From: Campylobacter peloridis LMG 23910
GTDB lineage: Bacteria > Campylobacterota > Campylobacteria > Campylobacterales > Campylobacteraceae
Direction of reading: 5' to 3'
Length of the DNA stretch: 64,000 nt
NCBI RefSeq assembly: GCF_000816785.1
Contig: NZ_CP007766.1
Coordinates: forward strand, 1,302,001 to 1,366,000
The position numbers and the translations under genes were made by a program. Shown in pieces: positions 9,401 through 16,149 of the stretch. A model generated the notes under the pieces. It was not told the DNA's origin, made no database searches, and saw nothing but the letters and a program-made list of their open reading frames with translations. The first letter of the stretch is position 1. Every line of letters begins with the position of its first letter.

Positions 9401-9997
9401 ATTTGCATTGATATTACCCATATTTACTACGCTACCTGCTTTTTGTGGTTTAAATACAGGAGAGAAAGAATTACCTTGCTCTTGTGATAAATTTGCAAAT
9501 TTATTCATATCCTCATTACTCATAGATGAAGTAGAAGCTACAAAGCGATTAGCATTGATATTGCCTGTTTTAGTAATGATTACTCCATTAGGATTGATTA
9601 AAAATACATTATTATCTTTTGCATTTAATATACCTGCTATGGTAGATTTATTTGTTCCATGAGCTATGTTTAGGTAGTTTTTACCAGATCCTTCAAAATT
9701 TACTTGAGCTTTATTGCCTATATTAAAACCACCACCCCATTGGATAACAGAATTAATTTTATTACCATGTATATTCATAGTAGTGTTATTTGGTTTAGTT
9801 ATAGTTCCACTTGTGCCATGAGTAAATTTACCACCACTTGGTAAGGCATTAGGACTAATTGCTGCTAAAGGTGAAAAAAGTAATGAAGCAACTATACTTG
9901 AAAGTAAGATGTGATTAGTTAGTTTTTTAGAAGGGGTTAAATCAAAATTATTCGATTCCCCCCCCCATACTAGGTTATTTAAACTTAACTTTTGCAT
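6476..9997 (-). CDS. TPS-type haemagglutinin-like exoprotein, copy C (1173 aa)
   Basis: This is the promoter-proximal gene of the array. I chose the ATG at 9997 because AAGGA lies 9 nt upstream; an in-frame ATG at 10021 has no such site. The first eleven residues (MQKLSLNNLVW) differ completely from MAVFSPR of copies A and B, and homology begins right after the G tract. The tract has 9 G, in frame here; 8 or 10 G run into TAA within a few codons. Then follow the TPS domain, eight or nine GGF/GLF-type repeats (several written GGFIG or GGFIA rather than GGFAG), a helical C-terminal region from about residue 930, an acidic run, and the shared two-cysteine end. Family knowledge points to a secreted surface adhesin; the passenger has diverged from copy B and may bind something else. 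Confidence 0.87.
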   Translation of the reverse strand: MQKLSLNNLVWGGESNNFDLTPSKKLTNHILLSSIVASLLFSPLAAISPNALPSGGKFTHGTSGTITKPNNTTMNIHGNKINSVIQWGGGFNIGNKAQVNFEGSGKNYLNIAHGTNKSTIAGILNAKDNNVFLINPNGVIITKTGNINANRFVASTSSMSNEDMNKFANLSQEQGNSFSPVFKPQKAGSVVNMGNINANDVLLIGNKVDIQGGKVGNKNSTTHLVGNDLVLNPSSFAENKTNNITALNSVELSASMSAFEDGEYKFVGGDSFTLTNYTDNNNKLTENKVQKIDFKQYLTIDSVGEWVIFANAWNNNKGDTRKVKEFRLINNIDFNNDFKPEYMVGYVFYDSSKKAYDWSSAFTSTFNGNGYTLSNIKLDTSSYSSTNKHKDHYVGIFSGVGNGGVVKNLKVENIATKGQRATGTIAGASDGGSFYDISMKNIKEVYATNNYAGGFIGLIRGANVGNYERISIDGIEKVYANGYSVVGAGAFTGSLSAGIFKDISINNVGIIYGTASGGFAGMAGQAGSLAPNVEKMIFENIKLTDYDAIGGNWTWTGGFIANFWGHKTKEVLFKNILLDDIRKITAEQAVGGFIARSDNGKYENITLNNIGEISATRGHDSSGGFIGIIENGEFKNIKLNDIDLIKFVGNQYYGLFAGEISKGKYENISISNVKNIDIKNSRFGLFAGMIGKSYTPGNSNFKSIIIHDISNIKYDGYTSGGYGDPYYGYMGVFAIDAKNATLENIFISLKGLTISNDYRDDLRFQTAFIYNNESNTAFSDNNVIFKNVNVYYDKDLFSAYDKVDSGKYQNNVNFLQNQYDNFIASAQTATGLQYDKTSNSFQTTTDFKLTDPIFTTIGEGGNNPNEVKLDENDLLQEMIKKEIIANITNGKYKLHISDLLKMLEDKANYSNMGEEQKVEFVAKYFLSGDKTKALEVVQSLDFLLAYEKNGLSTASNDKFKGNGFSTKESILKQVNNTTKNIKDKINQLNDELKSLANESKGFLKDLIAKQNELDVVIKAYNKYVVLINKGLAHKNDPEFVILKNKIDTLMKDSQDLAILINTKQNELSTWQNKNNTENFKVIGAFANVVLNTNPKLDQIKGDGGEGEDPNKPELPEIDLEFEQTASLNLIGDESLEEEEEEHEIEEAAITQRARTCIVSDNFKTMNPCVVGGY
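9518..9957. repeat. Partial third copy of the TPS-domain repeat
   Basis: The 5' coding part of copy C, from the G tract to about codon 155, resembles the other two units but with more differences, including an inserted stretch around the signal-peptide cleavage site. The sequence upstream of the G tract is unrelated. Confidence 0.7.
9958..9966. repeat. Poly-G tract (9 G on coding strand), phase-variation switch of copy C
   Basis: Nine C on the plus strand. Nine G keep the frame; ten G give a TAA two codons after the tract, and eight G give one a few codons further on. Confidence 0.87.
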
Positions 9998-10043
9998 AAA
10001 AGATATCCTTTCATTAAACAAATTTTCTTATAAATACTAATGT

Positions 10044-10049
10044 ATTATA
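10044..10049 (-). promoter_or_regulatory. Predicted -10 box of copy C
   Basis: TATAAT on the minus strand, about 47 nt before the ATG at 9997, in the 151-base spacer after the thioredoxin lipoprotein gene. The surrounding sequence differs from that of copies A and B, so expression control may differ. Confidence 0.5.
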
Positions 10050-10148
10050 AATGATTGTAGAATGTTATTGTATTGTTGGTAAATTTAGTCTTAAAATTAA
10101 ACTTTGTTGTGTTAATATTTGTAAAAAATTTTAAAGAGATATAGTAAA

Positions 10149-10646
10149 TCATTGTAAGAATTTAATTTTATTTTCCAAAATACCTTTTGGAGTAAGTCCT
10201 ATAAATTTTTCATTTATATTAGCATTTTCATCAAAAAAAACTATCACAGGCACGCCATAAATTCCACCCACTGCTTTAGATAAAAACAAACTAGCTTTAC
10301 TTTCATATAAAAGCGGAAAATCTAGTCTTTTTTCTAAAGCAATTTTTTCTGCCTCCTCTTGATTTTTAACTCCGTTTAGTACAGCGATGATAGTAAAATT
10401 TTTATCTTTATAAAGTGCATTTAGTATAGGAATTTGTGCTTTACACGCACCACAATCTTGAGTGAAAAAAAATAAAGCATAAGCTTGATTTGAATTTTGA
10501 ATTTTTAAAGTTTTTTCAAAACCATTGTATTTGAAAATGTAGTTTTGACTTGAATTTAAGGCTTTAAATTCGTTATTTGAGCATGCATTTAAAAATACTA
10601 AAAAAACTAAAGCCAAGAAGCTATAGAAGATTTTAAATGCGACCAT
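10149..10646 (-). CDS. Thioredoxin-fold lipoprotein of the P19 iron locus (Cj1665-like)
   Basis: 165 residues. A hydrophobic N-terminus ends in an LNAC lipobox (Cys22), so the mature protein should be a lipoprotein facing the periplasm. The fold is TlpA/AhpC-TSA-like with a CGAC redox pair in the context TQDCGAC, followed near the C-terminus by the cis-proline segment YGVPV. The gene starts 40 nt inside the upstream thioredoxin gene and has its own AGGAG site 7 nt before the ATG. It is the last gene of the operon. From its place it probably reduces or oxidises a thiol or haem partner in iron uptake; the partner is not known from sequence. Confidence 0.82.
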   Translation of the reverse strand: MVAFKIFYSFLALVFLVFLNACSNNEFKALNSSQNYIFKYNGFEKTLKIQNSNQAYALFFFTQDCGACKAQIPILNALYKDKNFTIIAVLNGVKNQEEAEKIALEKRLDFPLLYESKASLFLSKAVGGIYGVPVIVFFDENANINEKFIGLTPKGILENKIKFLQ

Positions 10647-11098
10647 GGTTTTTCTCCTATGATTTTATCTTGCACTATGCCATCTTTAATGATGAAAGTA
10701 GTTGGCACTGCAAAAACACTAAATCTTTGCCATGAAATATCTAAATCATCTTGTAAAAATGTGATATTTTTGTAGTTATATTTAGTTGCAAATTCTTCAA
10801 ATTCTTTGCCTTTGTCTATGGAATCTAACGCTAAAATAGTCATTTTATTTGGGTATTCATTAGCTAATTTTTCCAAAAGTGGTAAATCTTTTAAGCAAGA
10901 TGCACAACCTTGTTCTACAAAAGTTAAAATGATAAGATTATCAAAATCAGCTAGTTTTACTTTCTTTCCTTCTAAATTTTTTGCTGCAATTTCTGGTGTT
11001 TTTAAGCCTATTTTACCACCATTTTTGTTATTGTTTTCAAAACAAGCACCTAAAAAAACCACACACAAACAAACTAAAATAATATTTTTAATTTTCAC
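10607..11098 (-). CDS. Thioredoxin-fold lipoprotein of the P19 iron locus (Cj1664-like)
   Basis: 163 residues starting at a GTG, with GGAG 9 nt upstream inside the preceding ATPase gene. The N-terminus has an LGAC lipobox (Cys19), indicating a lipoprotein. A TlpA-like domain follows with a CASC redox motif in the context GCASCL, and VPTTF near the C-terminus as the cis-proline loop. Two different thioredoxin lipoproteins side by side (CASC here, CGAC next) suggest a reductase/oxidase relay rather than simple duplication, since they share little sequence outside the fold. The function in iron uptake is inferred from operon position. Confidence 0.82.
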   Translation of the reverse strand: MKIKNIILVCLCVVFLGACFENNNKNGGKIGLKTPEIAAKNLEGKKVKLADFDNLIILTFVEQGCASCLKDLPLLEKLANEYPNKMTILALDSIDKGKEFEEFATKYNYKNITFLQDDLDISWQRFSVFAVPTTFIIKDGIVQDKIIGEKPWSHLKSSIASWL

Positions 11099-11744
11099 TT
11101 TTCATTACTCCATGACTTAAAATGATAGTTCTATCAGCAAATTTAGCTAAATCTGGATTGTGAGTGATTAAAACTATAGTTTTTCCATCTTTTTTTAGCT
11201 TGCAAAAAAGCTCTAAAATGTTCTTTTCATTAGCTTCATCTAAATTTCCAGTTGGCTCATCTGCTAATAAAATTTCAGGATCATTTACCAAAGCTCTTGC
11301 TATACAAAGTCTTTGTTGCTCTCCACCGCTTAATTGACTTGGTAAGTGCGTAAGCCTATGTGAAAGTCCTACTTTTTCTAAAGCAATTATAGCGTCTTTT
11401 TGCTCTATACTAGAATGATAAAATTGTGCTAGCATAACATTTTCTAAAGCATTTAAATAAGGTATTAAATGAAATTGCTGAAAAATCAAGCCTATCTTTT
11501 CTCTTCTAATTATACTTTTTTCCTCTTCACTTAAATTTCCAACCTCTTTGCCATCTAAAATATACTCTCCACTACTTTGAGTATCCATTAAAGAAAGTAT
11601 ATTTAAAAGTGTTGATTTGCCTGAACCTGATGGACCCATGATAGATAGCCATTCACCTTGTTTTACTTCTAAATTTATATTACGCAAAGCTTTAACTTCA
11701 TTGAAATTACGATTTAAATTTGAAATTTTTATAATACTTTTCAT
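11088..11744 (-). CDS. ABC transporter ATPase, MacB/LolD type (Cj1663-like)
   Basis: 218 residues from the ATG at 11744, which shares its A with the stop of the upstream permease (TGATG); a GTG one codon earlier is possible. Walker A is GPSGSGKS, the signature is LSGGEQQR, and Walker B is ILLADEPTG, all intact. The length and the QFHLIPYLNALENV segment are typical of the MacB/LolD/FtsE group that drives mechanotransmission through FtsX-type permeases rather than importers. It should pair with the two permeases encoded just upstream. Within the P19 locus it likely powers an envelope step of iron acquisition; what it moves is not known. Confidence 0.88.
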   Translation of the reverse strand: MKSIIKISNLNRNFNEVKALRNINLEVKQGEWLSIMGPSGSGKSTLLNILSLMDTQSSGEYILDGKEVGNLSEEEKSIIRREKIGLIFQQFHLIPYLNALENVMLAQFYHSSIEQKDAIIALEKVGLSHRLTHLPSQLSGGEQQRLCIARALVNDPEILLADEPTGNLDEANEKNILELFCKLKKDGKTIVLITHNPDLAKFADRTIILSHGVMKSEN

Positions 11745-12859
11745 CACTCACCCTTTAAATTTTCACAAACATTGATTTTCAAAGCTTTTTTTAGTGGTAA
11801 AATACTTGCAAAAAATGCAAAAACCAAAGAAACAAGCACTGCAAAAAACACCGAACTCAATCTAAAATCTATACTTGCATTAAAAATCAAATATCCAAAA
11901 ATATTAGCCAAAAAATACCCACAAAAAGCACCAAGCAAACTAGCACTCAAACTCAAAACAAACACTTCAGCTCCAAAAAGCTTAATGATTTCTTTATGTT
12001 TAGCTCCTAATGCAAGATGTAAGGCTATTTCTTTTTTTCTTGAAAAAATCACCGCACTAAGAGTGGTATTTACACTTAAAGAACTAATGAGTAAAATGGT
12101 TAAGCTAATTAAAGCCATTAAAGCCTTTATTTTTTCTAAAATAATTCCTTCGCTAATAGATATTGAAGCTATAACTTTAGCTTCTACATTACCTTTACTA
12201 AGTTCTTTTGCTTTTTGATCTAAACTTTCATAATCACCTAACAAAATAGCCTGAGCATAATTTATCGCTTCTTTAGCTGCTAATTCTTGTGCTTTTTTTA
12301 AAGAGATAATTAAAACCCCATCTTGTTCATCATTGCTTCTTAAAATAGCTTTGATTTTTACTTTGACTATTTTAGAAATGCTTGGATTATAAATTTGTAA
12401 TTCTTGTCCTATTTTAAGCTCTAATTGTTTAGCTAAATCAGCCCCTACAAAGGCACTATCTTCACTAAAATCACTCAAAGAAAAACTTCCTTTTAAAACT
12501 TCCATAAAAGGCTTAGTAAGCTTTAAATTTGCAAAATCAACCCCAACTACCACTGCACTTGAACTTTCAAGATTATAAAAACCATATAAAAATGGGGTTA
12601 AAGCTTTAGCTTTTAAATTTTCCTTGACTTGATTAAATTCATCCATACTTAAAAACTCATCATCTTTTGGAGTAATGATAAAATTTGCCCCATAAGCTTT
12701 TAATTCTTTAGATAATTTTGTATCAATATCAAAATAAATATTAAAAAAAGAAGCACTAACCATAGCCCCCATAAACACAGCTATAAAAATAACACAAACT
12801 CTTTTATAAGAAAAAATAAGAGATTTAAAAACCTCTTGTATAAAAAAATTATTTGCCAT
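11744..12859 (-). CDS. MacB-like ABC permease (Cj1662-like)
   Basis: 371 residues with one N-terminal membrane helix (about 18-38), a periplasmic domain of about 200 residues, and three C-terminal helices, the FtsX/MacB layout. RKKEIALHLALGA in the C-terminal half is the conserved coupling segment between helices two and three. The start lies 11 nt inside the preceding permease gene, with GAGG 7 nt before the ATG within that gene's last codons. It probably forms a heterodimer with the next permease, because both are single-copy, similar in layout and encoded together with one ATPase. Confidence 0.85.
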   Translation of the reverse strand: MANNFFIQEVFKSLIFSYKRVCVIFIAVFMGAMVSASFFNIYFDIDTKLSKELKAYGANFIITPKDDEFLSMDEFNQVKENLKAKALTPFLYGFYNLESSSAVVVGVDFANLKLTKPFMEVLKGSFSLSDFSEDSAFVGADLAKQLELKIGQELQIYNPSISKIVKVKIKAILRSNDEQDGVLIISLKKAQELAAKEAINYAQAILLGDYESLDQKAKELSKGNVEAKVIASISISEGIILEKIKALMALISLTILLISSLSVNTTLSAVIFSRKKEIALHLALGAKHKEIIKLFGAEVFVLSLSASLLGAFCGYFLANIFGYLIFNASIDFRLSSVFFAVLVSLVFAFFASILPLKKALKINVCENLKGE

Positions 12860-14141
12860 ATAAAACCTCTGAAGTAGAAAGTTTAGAAATTCCTTTGATA
12901 GAAAATAAACATCCTAAAAATACTATAAGCACTGCAAAAAACAAACAAATTGGTAAAATAATCCATGAAATTACAATACTATGATTAAATATACTCAAAG
13001 CAATAAGCTCTGAAATTCCTATACCAAAAGCAAAACCAAAAACAGCCCCAATTAAAGCTACTACAACCCCTTCTAATGCAAAAATCATATAAATTTGCAA
13101 AGTGCTAGCACCCAAAGCTTTTAAAAGCCCTATTTCACTTCTTCTTCTAAATATATCTGCACTCATTAAAGATGATATAGCTATAGAAGATACGATTAAA
13201 CATATAATGCTAACCACTGCCATTAAGGATTGAATTTTAGATACTATTAAACTTTCTGCATCAGAAATCGCGCTTACAACTTTTGTGCTAGCACCTTTAA
13301 AGTCTTCTGCGATTTGATAGGCAATAGAACTTACATAAGCAGTGCAATACCATTGATCATATTCAAGCTGATTTAAACTATCTACATCGCGTCTTGCTTT
13401 TTGTGCTAAATCATTTTCAGGTATAGTTAAAGCTGAAACTTCTGCTTTGGCAAATAAACCTTCTTTTTTAGAAAGTTTTTGTGCTAAAAGTAAAGAAGTG
13501 ATGATTTTATTTGAAAAGGCTTGAGTTAAGTCTATAATACCAACAATTTTTACTTTAAAATTTTGATTATTTTGTGTAATGGTGATTTCATCATTTATTT
13601 TTAAATCATATTTTTGTGCTAAATCCTTTCCTAGCATTATTTCATCTAAACTATCATCTTTTGGGTAATTTCCTTTGATTTGACTATATTTATACAATTC
13701 TTTAATACCCGCATAAAAATCATCATCATCTTGCACTTTTATAGCCTTATCAAAATAAGTTCCTACCAAAGAGATATTTTCATAACTTGCATTTGGAGTT
13801 TGAATTTTTACTTGAGTATCTAAAAATGGTGCAAAGGCATTGATATTATTTCTCCAAAAAATTTCTTTTATAGTATGGAGTTTGCTTTCCTCTAAGAAAT
13901 TTTGATTTTTTAAAGGCTCATAGATTTTATTACCCACTTCTACACTTAAACTTGCACCTTTTGGCAAAACTAAAATGTTTGAACCATAACTTCTTAGTTC
14001 TTTTGTGATTTCATTACCTATACCCAAAGTGAGGTTTAACATAGTAGCCATAAGCAAAGTAGCTAAAAAAATCGTTAGTAAAGCTAAAGATTTTTGAATT
14101 TTATTTTGAAAAATAGAATTTTTTATAATCTTAACCTGCAT
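12849..14141 (-). CDS. MacB-like ABC permease (Cj1661-like)
   Basis: 430 residues from the ATG at 14141 (AGGA 8 nt upstream); a GTG at 14147 is a less likely start. One N-terminal helix, a large periplasmic domain (about 45-290) and three C-terminal helices, with RRRSEIGLLKALGA as the coupling segment. It overlaps the DUF2318 gene by 11 nt. It is the probable partner of the following permease and the ATPase. It belongs to the set conserved with P19 in Campylobacter. Confidence 0.85.
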   Translation of the reverse strand: MQVKIIKNSIFQNKIQKSLALLTIFLATLLMATMLNLTLGIGNEITKELRSYGSNILVLPKGASLSVEVGNKIYEPLKNQNFLEESKLHTIKEIFWRNNINAFAPFLDTQVKIQTPNASYENISLVGTYFDKAIKVQDDDDFYAGIKELYKYSQIKGNYPKDDSLDEIMLGKDLAQKYDLKINDEITITQNNQNFKVKIVGIIDLTQAFSNKIITSLLLAQKLSKKEGLFAKAEVSALTIPENDLAQKARRDVDSLNQLEYDQWYCTAYVSSIAYQIAEDFKGASTKVVSAISDAESLIVSKIQSLMAVVSIICLIVSSIAISSLMSADIFRRRSEIGLLKALGASTLQIYMIFALEGVVVALIGAVFGFAFGIGISELIALSIFNHSIVISWIILPICLFFAVLIVFLGCLFSIKGISKLSTSEVLYGK

Positions 14142-15552
14142 AATCACTTCCTAATAAATTATGAATTCTATATTTTGAAGTTTTGTTTATATCAATGTAT
14201 TTTAAAGGATCATTTTTAAACTCTTCATAGTTTTTTTCATTAGCAAAAAAATATGTTCTTCCTTTATAGACATAAGATTTTGGTGCTTTTAGATTAATAA
14301 GCTCAGTATTATCAATAGGATCATAAACTTTTTTTTCTACTACTTGAGTGAAAAAATTCACCCCATCTAAAATTTCTGAAAAAGGTATGATAACTTTACC
14401 ATTTTCAAATTTATATTTCATAGGGATAGGATTGCACCCACCTGCTTTACCTACACTTGGTAAGAAAATTCTAACATTACATGAAATGCAAATTAACTCT
14501 CCGCCTTTTTTAACATACCCCATATCCCCACATATACTACAAGCGTCAAAAACAGCTACTGGAGAGTCTTTATCTTCTCTTTTGTTGATTAAGAAAAATC
14601 TTACCACCTTGCCCTCATCGCTAATATAAGCAAAGCGGTGTAAGTTGTTATCTCTTAAAATCGCTACATCAAAAACAAATTCATCATTTTCGTTTGGCTC
14701 TACATAAGTTGGTTCATCTATAGTTACTGGCCTTGAAGCATGCAAATCATAAAAAAGAAAAATACAAAGACTCAAAATCATAGCACTAAAAATGCTTGCA
14801 CTAAAGCTAGTTATAGTTGAATTTTTTGCTTGATTTTTTCTAAATTCTATATCAAAATCTTTTTTCTTAGTATTTTCACTCACTCTTTGTTTTAAGGCTA
14901 AAACTATACAAATTCCTAGCAGTAAAAACCATGCATAAGTATAAAATTTAGCATAATACACACTCTTTGCCACATAGCTTAAATACAAACTTTCTGTTTC
15001 TATCACACCTTCTCTCATAAGGTATAATAAAATTTGTGCTAAAGCTTCATTGAGGTAAAAAATCACGATAATGAGTAAAAATAAATTTAAAAACTTAAAT
15101 TTAAATTCCCTTAGCCATCTCATAAAAAGATAAACTCCAAAACATAAAACAAAAGCAAGCAAAATAAATCCAAAAGAGCTAATCGCTAAAGAATCTAAAA
15201 AATTTGAACTTAATATAGGAAAATCTATAGAAATATGAAAGTATTTTATGCCAAAAGCAAAAGATACTAAAAAAACCAAAATAGCTTGAATTTTTTCTTT
15301 TAAAAAATTATTTTGTATAAAAGAAAAAATGATAATAATCAACGACAATAAAACAAATAAAATATCATTAGAAAAATATAACAAATCATAATTTAGCGTC
15401 TTAGCACTAATAAAAAAGGCAAAATAAGAAAAAACAAAACCCGCAAAAGCAAGTTTAAACACTAAAGAATGTTTTAGATTATAAAAAAACAAAGCACTTA
15501 AAAGTGCATAAGAAAAAAATACTCCAAAAAAATGAACAAAATAAATCGACAT
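14131..15552 (-). CDS. Polytopic membrane protein with C-terminal DUF2318 domain (Cj1660-like)
   Basis: 473 residues. About eight hydrophobic segments fill residues 1-270. The C-terminal part is a DUF2318-like domain with CSICG and, 17 residues later, CISC, then a GGCNP motif; these cysteines suggest metal or haem binding or redox chemistry. DUF2318 proteins are known next to FTR1/P19 genes in several bacteria. A role in passing electrons or iron between P19, the thioredoxins and the permease is inference. Translation starts at an ATG after AGAAGAG. It is the first gene after the strong hairpin that follows p19, so its mRNA may be less abundant than that of p19. Confidence 0.82.
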   Translation of the reverse strand: MSIYFVHFFGVFFSYALLSALFFYNLKHSLVFKLAFAGFVFSYFAFFISAKTLNYDLLYFSNDILFVLLSLIIIIFSFIQNNFLKEKIQAILVFLVSFAFGIKYFHISIDFPILSSNFLDSLAISSFGFILLAFVLCFGVYLFMRWLREFKFKFLNLFLLIIVIFYLNEALAQILLYLMREGVIETESLYLSYVAKSVYYAKFYTYAWFLLLGICIVLALKQRVSENTKKKDFDIEFRKNQAKNSTITSFSASIFSAMILSLCIFLFYDLHASRPVTIDEPTYVEPNENDEFVFDVAILRDNNLHRFAYISDEGKVVRFFLINKREDKDSPVAVFDACSICGDMGYVKKGGELICISCNVRIFLPSVGKAGGCNPIPMKYKFENGKVIIPFSEILDGVNFFTQVVEKKVYDPIDNTELINLKAPKSYVYKGRTYFFANEKNYEEFKNDPLKYIDINKTSKYRIHNLLGSDYAG

Positions 15553-15604
15553 AGGCTCTTCTTTGATAGAATTTATTTATAAAATCAATAATTTCATAAA
15601 TAAA

Positions 15605-15622
15605 CCCTAGCAAAAGCTAGGG
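15605..15622 (-). terminator. Intra-operon hairpin after p19
   Basis: CCCTAGC and GCTAGGG form a perfect 7-bp GC-rich stem with a 4-nt loop, followed on the minus strand by TTTATTTATG. It lies 6 nt after the p19 stop. It may be a partial terminator or a 3'-end stabiliser that sets p19 output above the downstream genes. Confidence 0.7.
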
Positions 15623-15627
15623 AAGAA

Positions 15628-16149
15628 TCACTTTGGTTTTCCTGTGTATTTAAAGTTGTATTTAACAGAAAATGGCTCAAACCATTTACCAACACCTGTT
15701 TCTTTATCAACATGGCGTCCAAAACCTTGTTTTTCTGGATTATCAATTAAAAAGACTAACTCATAATTACCTATACCTGTATCCATTTTAATATTTGCTC
15801 CATAATGAGGGCCATCATCTGCAACCATAGGCATAAGAGTTCCTGTTTTTACTTTGCCATTGTCTAAATTTGTTAGCTTATAAGCTACACTTAAATATGG
15901 AATCCAAAAACCCTCTGGAAAGCCGTTTTTATTACCCTTTAATGCATGAATATCTGCTTCAAGGTGAATATCTGCTAAACTAGCTGCAAGATCAATTCCT
16001 CTTGGCTCCATTTCGATTGGCTGTAAATAAACTGCTGCTATCTCCATACCATTTAACTCATATGGATCACCAATTGGCACCTCTGCTGCAAAAACTGAAC
16101 TAGCTAAAATACTAGCTGCTGCACTCAAACTTAATAAAGTTTTTTTCAT
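15628..16149 (-). CDS. p19: P19 periplasmic iron-transport protein (FetP family)
   Basis: 173 residues with a clear Sec signal peptide cut after Ala21 (SVFA). The mature part matches the P19/FetP/Tp34 family: DIHLEADIHA near residues 60-70, a MPMVADDGPHYG segment holding the Met/His metal ligands, and GRHVDKETGVG near the C-terminus. Family members form periplasmic dimers that bind copper and iron and support ferric uptake through the partner FTR1-like permease encoded just upstream. The gene overlaps that permease by 4 nt (ATGA), so the two are translationally coupled. A strong hairpin follows the stop. Fur control is likely from the boxes before the first gene. Confidence 0.95.
   Translation of the reverse strand: MKKTLLSLSAAASILASSVFAAEVPIGDPYELNGMEIAAVYLQPIEMEPRGIDLAASLADIHLEADIHALKGNKNGFPEGFWIPYLSVAYKLTNLDNGKVKTGTLMPMVADDGPHYGANIKMDTGIGNYELVFLIDNPEKQGFGRHVDKETGVGKWFEPFSVKYNFKYTGKPK

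Noticed and set aside
1516-9662. Plus-strand reading frames at 1516-1863, 5612-6037 and 9231-9662, similar to each other
   Set aside because: They lie opposite the conserved TPS domain of the three exoprotein genes and are alike only because that domain is alike. No ribosome sites or independent promoters were seen.
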